A DNA stretch of 64,000 nucleotides from assembly GCF_900148515.1 (NCBI RefSeq), contig NZ_FRXN01000003.1, positions 290,757 through 354,756 on the forward strand, written 5' to 3'. The notes below the pieces were generated by a model. It saw nothing but the letters and a program-made list of their open reading frames with translations, was not told the DNA's origin and ran no database searches. The position numbers and the translations under genes were made by a program. The number at the start of each line of letters is the position of its first letter. Position 1 is the stretch's first letter. Below are positions 44,602-53,244 of this stretch, piece by piece. The stretch comes from Algoriphagus zhangzhouensis. GTDB taxonomy: Bacteria; Bacteroidota; Bacteroidia; Cytophagales; Cyclobacteriaceae.

Positions 44602-46101
44602 ATGAGTAGTTTAAAAAAACTCGCCGGGCAAACCGCAATTTATGGACTGAGCAGCATTTTGGGCCGGTCCATTAATTTTTTACTGATTATCCTATATACC
44701 GAGTTCCTGAGTACGGAATCCATGGGTTCTTTTACAAGTATCTATGCTCTGGTCGGATTTTTAAATATCATTTTCACCTACGGAATGGAAACCAGTTTTT
44801 TCCGCTTTTCGACCGGAAAAAACTTAGATCCCAATCGGGTTTACAACAATACCCAATCCTTACTAATCCTAACAACTCTCGGTCTTGGATCCGGGCTTTA
44901 TTTGTTAGCTCCATCCCTTTCAGTATGGATGGATTATCCAGGCCAAGCTTATCTATTCAGATGGACAGCCTTAATTCTTTCTTTTGATGCGATTCTGGCT
45001 ATTCCTTTTGCAAAGCTGAGGCTAGACAACAAGCCTATTGTCTTTGCAACAGCCAAGCTCCTAAACATCTTCATGAATGTGGGTTTCAATATTCTTTTGA
45101 TTGCCATTTTCCCAAAAATGATTGCCGAAGGTATCATTCCAGAAGGATTCTTAGGATATAGGTCAGATTGGGGAGTTGAATATATTTTGCTGGCCAATCT
45201 TTTTGCCAATGGATTGATTATTCCATTTGTTTGGTGGAAAGCCGGACTTTTCCGATTCAAACTAGAAAAAGAAATCATCCAACCCATGTGGAATTACTCT
45301 ATCCCACTCTTGTTTATGGGTTTAGCAGGGGTAACGAATGAATTACTATCAAGATTTCTATTTGAATATTTGTTACCAGACAACTTCTATTCAGGTATGT
45401 CAAGCAGGGAATCTGGAGGTGTTTTTGGTGCCAATTTCAAACTCGCGATTTTGATGAATTTGGTAGTGCAAGCCTTTAAATATGCTGCAGAACCTTTCTT
45501 TTTTAGTAAATCCAATGATAAAGACAGTCCTCAGCTATATGCTAAAGTGATGCATGCATTTATCATATTCTGTACTTTTCTGATGGTCGCCATTTCGGTC
45601 AATTTATTTTGGGTTGGACCTCTATTTCTGAGAAATGAAGTTTACGAATCAGGGTTATTCATGGTCCCAATGCTATTGATGGGATACTTATTGTTGGGAA
45701 TTTATTTCAACCTCTCTATTTGGTTCAAAATCACTGATCAGACCAAATACAGCTTCTGGATCACTTTGGCAGGAGCTGTAGTCACCTTGCTCGTCATTTT
45801 CCTTTTGGTTCCCAAATACGGATATATTGGAGGCTCATTGAGTACTATTCTTTGCTACTTGGTGATGTGTATTCTTTGCTTCGTCTATGGGCAAAAGTTT
45901 TACCCGATCCCCTACCAAACTGGAAAAGACGTGTTCTATCTAGTTTTTGCTTTCGTGCTTAGTTATGCTGGATTCTTTATGGATTTGGGAAGCCCGACCT
46001 TAAATTTAATTGGCAAAAATGGACTTCTGATTCCTTTTGCACTCATTTTAATTTTCTTAGAAAAAGAAACTTTAAAAATCCTCAAGAGAAAAACTTCCTA
46101 A
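44602..46101 (+). CDS. Wzx-like polysaccharide flippase
   Basis: 499 residues, about 12-14 membrane helices. The N-terminus KKLAGQTAIYGLSSILGRSINFLLIILYTEFLS is the start of the oligosaccharide flippase (MOP superfamily) family. A charged pore-lining pattern such as ETSFFRFSTGK near 75 and RLDNKPIVFATAK near 140 is also visible. It moves lipid-linked oligosaccharide across the inner membrane. It lies 15 bp after the enoyl-CoA hydratase gene and is not in a large polysaccharide cluster, although a glycosyltransferase and DegT aminotransferase are 2.6 kb to the left. Confidence 0.88.
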   Translation: MSSLKKLAGQTAIYGLSSILGRSINFLLIILYTEFLSTESMGSFTSIYALVGFLNIIFTYGMETSFFRFSTGKNLDPNRVYNNTQSLLILTTLGLGSGLYLLAPSLSVWMDYPGQAYLFRWTALILSFDAILAIPFAKLRLDNKPIVFATAKLLNIFMNVGFNILLIAIFPKMIAEGIIPEGFLGYRSDWGVEYILLANLFANGLIIPFVWWKAGLFRFKLEKEIIQPMWNYSIPLLFMGLAGVTNELLSRFLFEYLLPDNFYSGMSSRESGGVFGANFKLAILMNLVVQAFKYAAEPFFFSKSNDKDSPQLYAKVMHAFIIFCTFLMVAISVNLFWVGPLFLRNEVYESGLFMVPMLLMGYLLLGIYFNLSIWFKITDQTKYSFWITLAGAVVTLLVIFLLVPKYGYIGGSLSTILCYLVMCILCFVYGQKFYPIPYQTGKDVFYLVFAFVLSYAGFFMDLGSPTLNLIGKNGLLIPFALILIFLEKETLKILKRKTS

Positions 46102-46190
46102 AGTAATTGGGATCATTTTTTGCTTTTGTATGTTACACACCTGATTCTTTTTGAAAGAATCTTTCTTTAAAGCCTTTCGTCAAAAGGCAT

Positions 46191-46198
46191 TATGTTTG
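46191..46198 (+). promoter_or_regulatory. Possible -7 element before the TPR gene
   Basis: TATGTTTG fits the TAnnTTTG -7 consensus and would place the transcript start near 46204, 22 bp before the GTG. The expected TTTG -33 element is imperfect (TTTA at 46166-46169, spacer of 21). Supported by the -7 element alone. Confidence 0.4.
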
Positions 46199-46225
46199 TG
46201 ATCTGACTCTCAAGACCTGTATCCT

Positions 46226-47953
46226 GTGATTTCAAAGAAATTTCTAATAATATATACACTCCTCTCTTTAGTGATCTGGAATGGCTATTCCCAAGAAAAG
46301 CTATCCAAAAAAGAGAGAAAACAGCAAGAAACGGAGGCAATGGCCAGCCGCTATTTTATCGAAGGCACCAAGCAAATGAACTTGGGAGACCTTGATAAGG
46401 CTTTTTTCTACCTTCAAAAATCTCTTGAACTCACTCCGGACGAGCCTGCTATCAATTATAAAATTGCAGAAATCTATTCACGAGCGAATCAATCAGAAAA
46501 AGCGCTTCCTTTTGCAGAAAAAGCTGCCGAAATCGATCCCCAAAATAAATATTATGCCTTGATGGTGGCTGAGATTTATACCAAACTTAAGCAACCTCTT
46601 AAAGCTGCTGATATTTTGGAGCAATTGACCGCTGATGGTGAACACAACCAGCAATACAATTTGGATCTTGCTTCTATTCTATTGAATGCCAAAGAATTTG
46701 ACAAAGCCTTGGTCGTTTTGGACAGAGCCGAGGAATATTATGGAGTGATGGAACCGATCACGATCCAAAAGCAACGGATTTATCTTCAAAAAAATGATCT
46801 TCCAAAAGCAATTGAAGAAGGAGAGAAATTGATCGAGGCAAGACCTGGCAATCCTAATTATGTCCTCAATTTGGTGGAAATCCTTTACAACAATAATCGA
46901 TTGGAAGACGCCTTGAATTTGGTTAACGAGGAAATCACCAAATACCCCAATCAGCCTGAATTGCAGATGGCTGCCCATTCATTATGGAAAGAAAAAGGGG
47001 ACATCAAAAAATCAAATGAATACCTAATCAAGGCCTTTTCCAGTCCAGATTTGGATCCAGAAGTGAAGGCAAGAGCCTTTGTTTCCTTTTTGAATGAGAT
47101 CAAAACTCCAGAAAGAGAAAAGCTTTTGGATACACTTTCGGGCTTTATGAAGGAGACTGAGCCTGCAAATGCTGCGATTTATGAGGCTTTGGGAGAAAGA
47201 AAGGCTAGAGAAAACCAACAAAAAGAAGCCATTGCTCTTTTTAAAGAATCACTAAATCTGAACCCGAAAAATGCCAAATTATTGGAGCAGGTGATTTTGG
47301 GTTCTTTTGGTGAAAACCCTGATTTCGTGGAGGCGGAAAAATACACCGTCATGGGAGTTGATGAATTCCCTGAGAATCCAGAATTCTGGTTTTATGATGG
47401 AGTGGTAAAATCTGCGGTGAAAAAAGATAGCGCTTCGGTCGTTTCTTTGGAAAAAGCGATTGAACTGAATAACAATGCCAATGCCCAATTGGATCAGGTC
47501 GCTTTTGGAACCCTTGGCAGTTCTCTTTATAATTTGGGAGAGAAAGAATCGGCTTTCAGCTACTTTGAAAAAGCCCTTGCTCTCAATCCAAATGACGAAC
47601 AAACTCTGAACAATTACGCCTATTTCCTTTCCTTGGAAAAGCAGGATTTGGAGAAGGCAAAAACCATGTCTGAAAAAGTTGTTAAGAAATTTCCAGACAA
47701 TGGCACTTTTTTGGATACATACGCCTGGGTATTATTTCAGCTAGGAGATTACGAGGATGCTCGGAAGTACATGGCTTTGGCCATGGAGCATGAAAAAGAG
47801 CCTAGCGGAGTGATGCTGGAACATTTTGGAGACATTCTTTATCATTTAGGCGACAAATCTGAGGCAATTAGCTATTGGAAAAAAGCGGCGGATAGCCCAG
47901 AGGCTTCTGAAAAATTGCCCTTAAAAATCAAAGATGGAAAATACCATGAGTAA
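46226..47953 (+). CDS. Exported TPR-repeat protein of the DUF4292/EnvC operon
   Basis: 575 residues. A signal peptide (MISKKFLIIYTLLSLVIWNGYSQ) starts from a GTG at 46226; no ATG precedes the signal. The rest is a solenoid of many tetratricopeptide repeats, for example NLGDLDKAFFYLQKSLEL, AINYKIAEIYSRANQSEKAL, GTLGSSLYNLGEKESAFSYF and LNNYAYFLSLEKQDLEKA. TPR scaffolds bind partner proteins. The stop overlaps the next gene start by 8 bp, and the gene is followed by a LolB-like lipoprotein and an EnvC-like protein, so it may act in envelope assembly. Confidence 0.87.
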   Translation: MISKKFLIIYTLLSLVIWNGYSQEKLSKKERKQQETEAMASRYFIEGTKQMNLGDLDKAFFYLQKSLELTPDEPAINYKIAEIYSRANQSEKALPFAEKAAEIDPQNKYYALMVAEIYTKLKQPLKAADILEQLTADGEHNQQYNLDLASILLNAKEFDKALVVLDRAEEYYGVMEPITIQKQRIYLQKNDLPKAIEEGEKLIEARPGNPNYVLNLVEILYNNNRLEDALNLVNEEITKYPNQPELQMAAHSLWKEKGDIKKSNEYLIKAFSSPDLDPEVKARAFVSFLNEIKTPEREKLLDTLSGFMKETEPANAAIYEALGERKARENQQKEAIALFKESLNLNPKNAKLLEQVILGSFGENPDFVEAEKYTVMGVDEFPENPEFWFYDGVVKSAVKKDSASVVSLEKAIELNNNANAQLDQVAFGTLGSSLYNLGEKESAFSYFEKALALNPNDEQTLNNYAYFLSLEKQDLEKAKTMSEKVVKKFPDNGTFLDTYAWVLFQLGDYEDARKYMALAMEHEKEPSGVMLEHFGDILYHLGDKSEAISYWKKAADSPEASEKLPLKIKDGKYHE

Positions 47954-48686
47954 ATTTCTGACCCCACTCCTACTGATTGTTGGTGTGATTTTTTTGAATT
48001 CTTGTGCTAAAAAAACTGTCCTATATCAAGCAGATGGAAAAATGGAGGATTTTTCTCCAGTCTATGCAGATTTTGACTATCTCAGTGCCAAAGCCAAAAT
48101 TGTAATCGAAGAGGAGTCCGGAAAAATCACTAGAGGAACCATGAACCTAAGAGCTAAAAAAGACAGTGTTCTTTGGTTTACTATTTCTCCCGGAATGGGA
48201 ATGGAGGCAGTAAGAGGTTTAATAACAAGTGAAAAAATCCAAATCAAAGATAGAATCGGAAAAGAAGATGTAAATCTGACCTTTGCTGAATTTGAAAATT
48301 ACTATGGATTAAAGCTATCCCTCGATTTATTCCAAAACTTACTTTGGGCAAACCCTCCCTATAGATTTGACTACAGTGACCGTTTGCTTAGGGTTGGAAA
48401 ATCCTATGAAATGACACAAGTCAGAGAGCAAGTACGCTATTTCAGCAAAGTTGACGTTAACTCTGCAAAAGTCTCTGAATTAGTCAGCAATTCTTTGGAT
48501 GACCGCGGAAGTTTATTGGCTAGCTATGCCACTTATCAGGATATAGAGGGCAAACCATTTCCAGCCGATGTGCTTTATAAATTGGCCTATAAACTTCCTG
48601 AAGGAACTCAAAATACTATTATCAATTTGGAATGGGTTAGCATTGATCCCCAATCTACTCCTCTAAGCTTCCCATTTAGATTCTAA
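47946..48686 (+). CDS. DUF4292 lipoprotein (LolB-like)
   Basis: 246 residues. The lipobox L-N-S-C places Cys20 as the acylated residue after MSKFLTPLLLIVGVIF. The mature part has antiparallel strands such as FDYLSAKAKIVIEEESGKITRGTMNLRAKKDSVLWFTISPGMGMEAVRGLI, ending with an amphipathic region. DUF4292 is thought to share the LolA/LolB half-barrel fold used in lipoprotein trafficking, so a role in outer-membrane lipoprotein or lipid handling is plausible but inferred. It overlaps the TPR gene by 8 bp; an alternative start at 47934 would only lengthen the signal. The EnvC-like gene follows 9 bp later. Confidence 0.88.
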   Translation: MSKFLTPLLLIVGVIFLNSCAKKTVLYQADGKMEDFSPVYADFDYLSAKAKIVIEEESGKITRGTMNLRAKKDSVLWFTISPGMGMEAVRGLITSEKIQIKDRIGKEDVNLTFAEFENYYGLKLSLDLFQNLLWANPPYRFDYSDRLLRVGKSYEMTQVREQVRYFSKVDVNSAKVSELVSNSLDDRGSLLASYATYQDIEGKPFPADVLYKLAYKLPEGTQNTIINLEWVSIDPQSTPLSFPFRF

Positions 48687-48695
48687 AAAGAAAGC

Positions 48696-49940
48696 ATGCG
48701 TCAATCTGCCCTAATTTTTGGTTTTACTTTAATTCTTTTTGGAGTTCTATCCCAAAACCTTTTTGCTCAAACAAGTAAAACCCGTGAGCAATTGGAGAAG
48801 GAAAAGGCTGAAGTTCAGGCCAAATTGAGAGAGTTTGATGCCATTCTAAAACAGACAACAGCTACTAAAAAGACTTCCATTGGAGAACTGAATGCTATCA
48901 CCAGACAGTTTCAAACTCAAACTAGATTGGTCAACACCCTAGCTAGAGAAGTGAAGCTTTTGGATCAAGAAATCAATGAAAACGAAGAAAAGATTTCGAG
49001 CTTAGAGCAAGAATTGAAAGACCTAAAAGCAGAATATGCTCGTATGGTTTACAATGCCTCTAAAATGAATAGGAACCTATCCATTATTTCATTTGTTTTT
49101 AGTTCAGGCTCTTTCAATCAGCTGTATATGAGACTTAAATACCTCAAACAATATACAGACAGTAGAAAGCAGCAAGCAGCCCAGATTGAAGAACTTTCAG
49201 TAGAACTGGAAGAAGAAAGAAAGCTTTTGGATGTCAGAAAAGCTGACAAACAAAAAGTATTGGCCGAAGAGCAAAGTGAGCGAGCTAAACTTGAAAAGTT
49301 GCGAAAGGATCAACAGGGAATGGTCAATATCTTGACTCGAAAAGAGACAGACATCAAGAAACAGATCACAGCTACCAAGAAGCAACAGCAGCAATTGGAG
49401 TCCATGATCAGAAAAGCGATTGAGGATGAAATTCGTCTTGCAGAAGCTGCAGCCAAAAAAGAGAACAGTACTGTAACCAAATCATCCGGAAGCAGCATGC
49501 CTCTGACCCCAGAAGCTGCTGCTTTGTCCAGTTCTTTTGCAGGAAATAAAGGAAGACTTCCATGGCCAGTTGAAACTGGTTTCATTACCATGAATTATGG
49601 AAATAACCCCCACCCTTCATTGAGAGGGATTTATGTTCAGAATGACGGGATCAATATCAGAACCCAACCGAATTCAAGTGTTAGGACTGTTTTTGATGGA
49701 ACAGTCGCCAAAGTAGCTTCGATGCCTGGTTATGGAGAAACGGTCTTGATCAAACATGGCGAGTATTATACCTTATACAGTAAGCTTAAGTCCGTTTCTG
49801 TAAAATCAGGACAGACTGTCAAAGCAAAAGACGTAATTGGCCAAGTCGCTACAGATGCAAATGGAGAGGCAGAAGTTCATTTCCAAACTTGGAAAGGTCT
49901 ACAAAAAATGAATCCATCTACTTGGATCACGTCCAAATAG
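48696..49940 (+). CDS. envC: EnvC-like murein hydrolase activator with degenerate LytM domain
   Basis: 414 residues. Signal peptide at 1-24, then a long coiled coil (about 25-255) and a C-terminal LytM/M23 domain (about 285-414). The metallopeptidase ligands are missing: the usual H-x-G-x-D-I reads NDGINI, the Y-A-H-L site is YSKL, and only the last His of H-L-H is left in EVHFQTW. Such degenerate LytM proteins do not cut murein themselves but activate amidases for cell separation, as E. coli EnvC does for AmiA/AmiB. Here it closes an operon with a TPR protein and a DUF4292 lipoprotein. Periplasmic. Confidence 0.87.
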   Translation: MRQSALIFGFTLILFGVLSQNLFAQTSKTREQLEKEKAEVQAKLREFDAILKQTTATKKTSIGELNAITRQFQTQTRLVNTLAREVKLLDQEINENEEKISSLEQELKDLKAEYARMVYNASKMNRNLSIISFVFSSGSFNQLYMRLKYLKQYTDSRKQQAAQIEELSVELEEERKLLDVRKADKQKVLAEEQSERAKLEKLRKDQQGMVNILTRKETDIKKQITATKKQQQQLESMIRKAIEDEIRLAEAAAKKENSTVTKSSGSSMPLTPEAAALSSSFAGNKGRLPWPVETGFITMNYGNNPHPSLRGIYVQNDGINIRTQPNSSVRTVFDGTVAKVASMPGYGETVLIKHGEYYTLYSKLKSVSVKSGQTVKAKDVIGQVATDANGEAEVHFQTWKGLQKMNPSTWITSK

Positions 49941-49990
49941 GTTTAAAATTCGTATATTCAATAAAAAGATTCACAGAGTTACAAAGCTTC

Positions 49991-50021
49991 TTTGTCTAAG
50001 CCGATGACAGTTATATCTTTG
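49991..50021 (+). promoter_or_regulatory. Consensus Bacteroidota promoter of tatA
   Basis: TTTG at 49991-49994, a 19-bp spacer and TATCTTTG at 50014-50021 match TTTG-N19-TAnnTTTG exactly. Transcription would begin near 50028, giving a short leader before the tatA ATG at 50053. The -33 element sits in a small hairpin (ACAAAG with CTTTGT). It separates the EnvC operon from the tatA-gatA-mltD transcript. Confidence 0.85.
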
Positions 50022-50052
50022 TAACCATATTTACCCTAAACCAAAAGTAATT

Positions 50053-50250
50053 ATGACAACATTGGGTTTTATTCAAAACATGGGCGGTGGCTCGATCGTA
50101 TTGATCATTTTGGTCGTCCTCCTATTATTTGGTGCTAAAAGAATCCCGGAATTGGCTAGAGGCCTTGGACGTGGAATCAGAGAATTCAAGGACGCAACAA
50201 AAGACATTCAAAACGATCTTGAGGAGGGACTTAAAGACAAAAATAAGTAA
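50053..50250 (+). CDS. tatA: Twin-arginine translocase TatA/TatE family subunit
   Basis: 65 residues. One membrane helix at about 9-24 (GGSIVLIILVVLLLFG), then the hinge GAKRIPELARGLGRGIREFKDA with the F-G/P-E-L pattern of TatA, and a charged C-terminal tail. It forms the pore-like oligomer that moves folded proteins with twin-arginine signals, such as the candidates at 20805, 32216 and 5717. TatC is not in the window. It has its own consensus promoter and is followed after 19 bp by gatA. Confidence 0.93.
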   Translation: MTTLGFIQNMGGGSIVLIILVVLLLFGAKRIPELARGLGRGIREFKDATKDIQNDLEEGLKDKNK

Positions 50251-50269
50251 TCCCTTAAGCCAATAAGCT

Positions 50270-51697
50270 TTGGAAAAATTTATTTCATTCGACGAAATTC
50301 AAAAATCGCTCGAAAAAAAGGAAACTGATTGTCAAGCGATAGTCAGCTATTATCTACAAAACATTCAGACGAAGGCGCATCTCAACGCCTTCGTTGAAGT
50401 TTATGAGCAATCCGCATTAAATCAGGCCAAAAAAATCGATGAAAAACTTGCCAGCGGTAAAGCCGGAAAATTGGCAGGAATGGTCATCGGTATCAAGGAT
50501 GTATTGTGCTATCAAGGCCATGAATCCAATGCCTCTTCTAATATTTTAGCAGGATACGAAGCTCAATTCACAACCACTGCTGTTCAAAGATTAATTGATC
50601 AAGACGCCATCATTTTGGGTCGTTTGAACTGTGACGAGTTCGGCATGGGATCTTCCAATGAGAATTCAGCTCACGGAAAAGTTCTGAATGCTGCAGATGA
50701 AGGCCGAGTTCCAGGAGGTTCTTCAGGAGGTTCGGCTGTAGCTGTTCAAGCAAACTTATGTACTGCATCCCTGGGAACTGACACAGGTGGATCTGTTAGA
50801 CAACCAGCAGCTTTCACAGGAGTGATTGGCATGAAACCTACCTATTCTAGAGTTTCTAGATGGGGTTTGATTGCTTATGCCTCCTCGTTTGATACGATTG
50901 GAGTCTTTTCGCACACCGTCAAAGACAATGCACTGATCATGGAAGTGATGGCTGGGCATGATGAATTTGATAGTACCTCATCCAGGAAACCGGTTTTGCA
51001 TTATTCCGAACTTTTGCATTTTGAGAAAAAAGCGAAAGTAGCTTATCTAAAAGAGACGATTGAATCCCCTTCCCTACAGCCTGAAATCAAGGAGCATACC
51101 CTTGCCATTTTAGACAAATTAAAAAGTGAAGGCCATGAAGTACAGGAAGTGAATTTCCCATTATTGGAATACGTTCTTCCTACATACTATATCCTAACCA
51201 CTGCGGAGGCTAGCTCTAACCTTTCGAGATTTGATGGAGTAAAATATGGCTATAGAAGCCCAAATGCTCACAATCTGGAAAGCATGTATAAAATGACCAG
51301 ATCTGAAGGATTTGGAGAGGAAGTGAAAAAGAGAATTATGCTGGGAACTTTTGTATTAAGTGCCAGCTATTATGATGCTTATTTCACAAAGGCTCAGAAA
51401 GTCAGAAGATTAATAAAGGACTTCACTGAAGATCTTTTGAATGATTTTGACTATATTATTATGCCAACTACGCCAAGTTCAGCGTTTAAATTTGGCGAGC
51501 ATAGAGATGATCCTGTTGCCATGTATTTGGAAGATTTATTCACAGTACAGGCTTCCGTATCTGGGGTTCCGGCTATTTCTATTCCAAATGGAACAGATTC
51601 TGATGGAATGCCAATTGGGCTTCAAGTGATAACCAATTCATTCAAAGAAGCAGAACTCTATGCATTTAGTAATTATTTAACAAAACTAACTCCATAA
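50270..51697 (+). CDS. gatA: Asp-tRNA(Asn)/Glu-tRNA(Gln) amidotransferase subunit A
   Basis: 475 residues, standard length. Amidase-signature enzyme that releases ammonia from glutamine for transamidation of misacylated tRNA. The catalytic triad is visible: K76 in GIKD, S151 in VPGGSSGGSAVA and S175 in TDTGGSVRQPA, matching the spacing of characterised GatA. The start is a TTG at 50270: a stop codon lies two codons upstream and no ATG occurs before the family N-terminal region. Partner subunits GatB and GatC are not in the window. Co-transcribed with tatA and the transglycosylase gene (11-bp gap). Confidence 0.95.
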   Translation: MEKFISFDEIQKSLEKKETDCQAIVSYYLQNIQTKAHLNAFVEVYEQSALNQAKKIDEKLASGKAGKLAGMVIGIKDVLCYQGHESNASSNILAGYEAQFTTTAVQRLIDQDAIILGRLNCDEFGMGSSNENSAHGKVLNAADEGRVPGGSSGGSAVAVQANLCTASLGTDTGGSVRQPAAFTGVIGMKPTYSRVSRWGLIAYASSFDTIGVFSHTVKDNALIMEVMAGHDEFDSTSSRKPVLHYSELLHFEKKAKVAYLKETIESPSLQPEIKEHTLAILDKLKSEGHEVQEVNFPLLEYVLPTYYILTTAEASSNLSRFDGVKYGYRSPNAHNLESMYKMTRSEGFGEEVKKRIMLGTFVLSASYYDAYFTKAQKVRRLIKDFTEDLLNDFDYIIMPTTPSSAFKFGEHRDDPVAMYLEDLFTVQASVSGVPAISIPNGTDSDGMPIGLQVITNSFKEAELYAFSNYLTKLTP

Positions 51698-51708
51698 CAA
51701 GAAACCTA

Positions 51709-53106
51709 ATGAAAATGACTTGGTCCAGACCATTCCTACTCGCCGCTTTTACGTGTACGATACATCTGCCCCAAGCCTTTTCTCAAGAGGAAGGAGATGA
51801 AGTTGCAGCGGCTACCACTTTTTCCGAGGAAGAGGTATTGCCAAACTATCAATACGAATACATACCTGATTTCACCTATGATCAGGTAGACCAGAGAATC
51901 AAGTCTATGGATCTTGAAATGCCTTTCAAGCTAAATGACCGTATCTTCTCTTTTATCCAATATTTTACTGTCAGAAATCGAGACTATACCAAAATGGTTT
52001 TGGCTCGAAAAGACCTGTTTTTCCCAATGTTTGATGAGATGTTGGAAAAACATGAAATGCCAGCAGAAGTAAAATATCTGGCAATCATAGAATCAGGTTT
52101 AGATCCTCAGATTAGATCCCGAGTAGGTGCTATGGGACTCTGGCAATTCATGCCTGCTACAGGTCGAATGTACGGTATGAATGTCAATCCAGATGTGGAT
52201 GACAGAATGGATCCTGAACTGGCTACAGAATCTGCAGCTAAATATCTCAAATCACTCTACAGAATGTTTGGTGACTGGGAGCTGGCATTGGCTGCTTATA
52301 ATTGTGGGCCTGGAAACGTTCGTAAGGCAATAAGAAGATCCGGTGGTAAAAAGACTTTCTGGGAAATCTATAATTATCTTCCAAGAGAGACCCGGGGATA
52401 CATCCCTCAATTTCAAGCCATGCTCTATATCCTCAATCATTTGGATGAGCATAACTTCCACCCAGAAGAGCCGACTTATGCGGTAGCGTATGAAAAAATC
52501 AGATTTGATAGAGCCATGAGTTTGGAGAAGCTTGCTGAGCTAACAAATCTTTGCGTGGCGGATCTTGAAAAACTCAACCCATCCATTAAAAGACGAAAGG
52601 TTCCAGAAACCAATCGTACTATGGCTTTGAGAGTACCCAAATCCAAAGCTCCCTTTATCCAAGAAAACTTAGCTTGGATCTCTGATTCTTTAGGAAATGC
52701 CCCGTTGCCACTTTTGGCAAGTGACAAGTTGATAGTTCAACCAGTTGAATCTTTAGCTCAAGAAATACAAAGAGAAGGGATTACATACCGTGTAAGATCT
52801 GGAGATGTGTTAGGTAGAATCGCCAGCAGACATGGTGTGTCAGTTTCCCAAATTAAGTCTTGGAATGGCCTTTCTTCAAACCTGATCCGAGTTGGCCAAA
52901 GATTAACCATTTATTCTGCCAATACTGGCACGCTAGCTCAAGTCCAAACTAATTCCAATGGACAAAAGACCTACACAGTTCAACCCGGTGATTCTCTTTG
53001 GATCATTTCCCGGCGACATGCAGGACTAACAGTTGAGCAAATCAAGCGCCTCAACAATCTTCACAACAACAATATTAAACCAGGTCAGAAGTTGATTATT
53101 GGCTAA
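51709..53106 (+). CDS. mltD: MltD-type lytic transglycosylase with two LysM domains
   Basis: 465 residues. Signal peptide (about 1-25), then a lysozyme-like SLT domain (about 115-240) with the catalytic glutamate E128 in LAIIESGLDP, followed by GAMGLWQFMPATGRMYG and AAYNCGPGNVRKAI, the family fingerprints. Two LysM peptidoglycan-binding repeats end the protein: ITYRVRSGDVLGRIASRHGV near 355-398 and KTYTVQPGDSLWIISRRHAG near 420-464. Cleaves glycan strands to form 1,6-anhydro ends during cell-wall turnover. It lies 11 bp after gatA. Confidence 0.93.
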   Translation: MKMTWSRPFLLAAFTCTIHLPQAFSQEEGDEVAAATTFSEEEVLPNYQYEYIPDFTYDQVDQRIKSMDLEMPFKLNDRIFSFIQYFTVRNRDYTKMVLARKDLFFPMFDEMLEKHEMPAEVKYLAIIESGLDPQIRSRVGAMGLWQFMPATGRMYGMNVNPDVDDRMDPELATESAAKYLKSLYRMFGDWELALAAYNCGPGNVRKAIRRSGGKKTFWEIYNYLPRETRGYIPQFQAMLYILNHLDEHNFHPEEPTYAVAYEKIRFDRAMSLEKLAELTNLCVADLEKLNPSIKRRKVPETNRTMALRVPKSKAPFIQENLAWISDSLGNAPLPLLASDKLIVQPVESLAQEIQREGITYRVRSGDVLGRIASRHGVSVSQIKSWNGLSSNLIRVGQRLTIYSANTGTLAQVQTNSNGQKTYTVQPGDSLWIISRRHAGLTVEQIKRLNNLHNNNIKPGQKLIIG

Positions 53107-53244
53107 AAAACGTCCTTAGAGCCCATTTTTCATTTACTTAAAAGTTAATTTTTTTTAACAAAAGCCAAAAGATGTGATCACTTTCTGATTTCCTCTGGGA
53201 AATAGTTTATTTTGAAATTCCCAAAAGAATCAAACCGTATCAGA

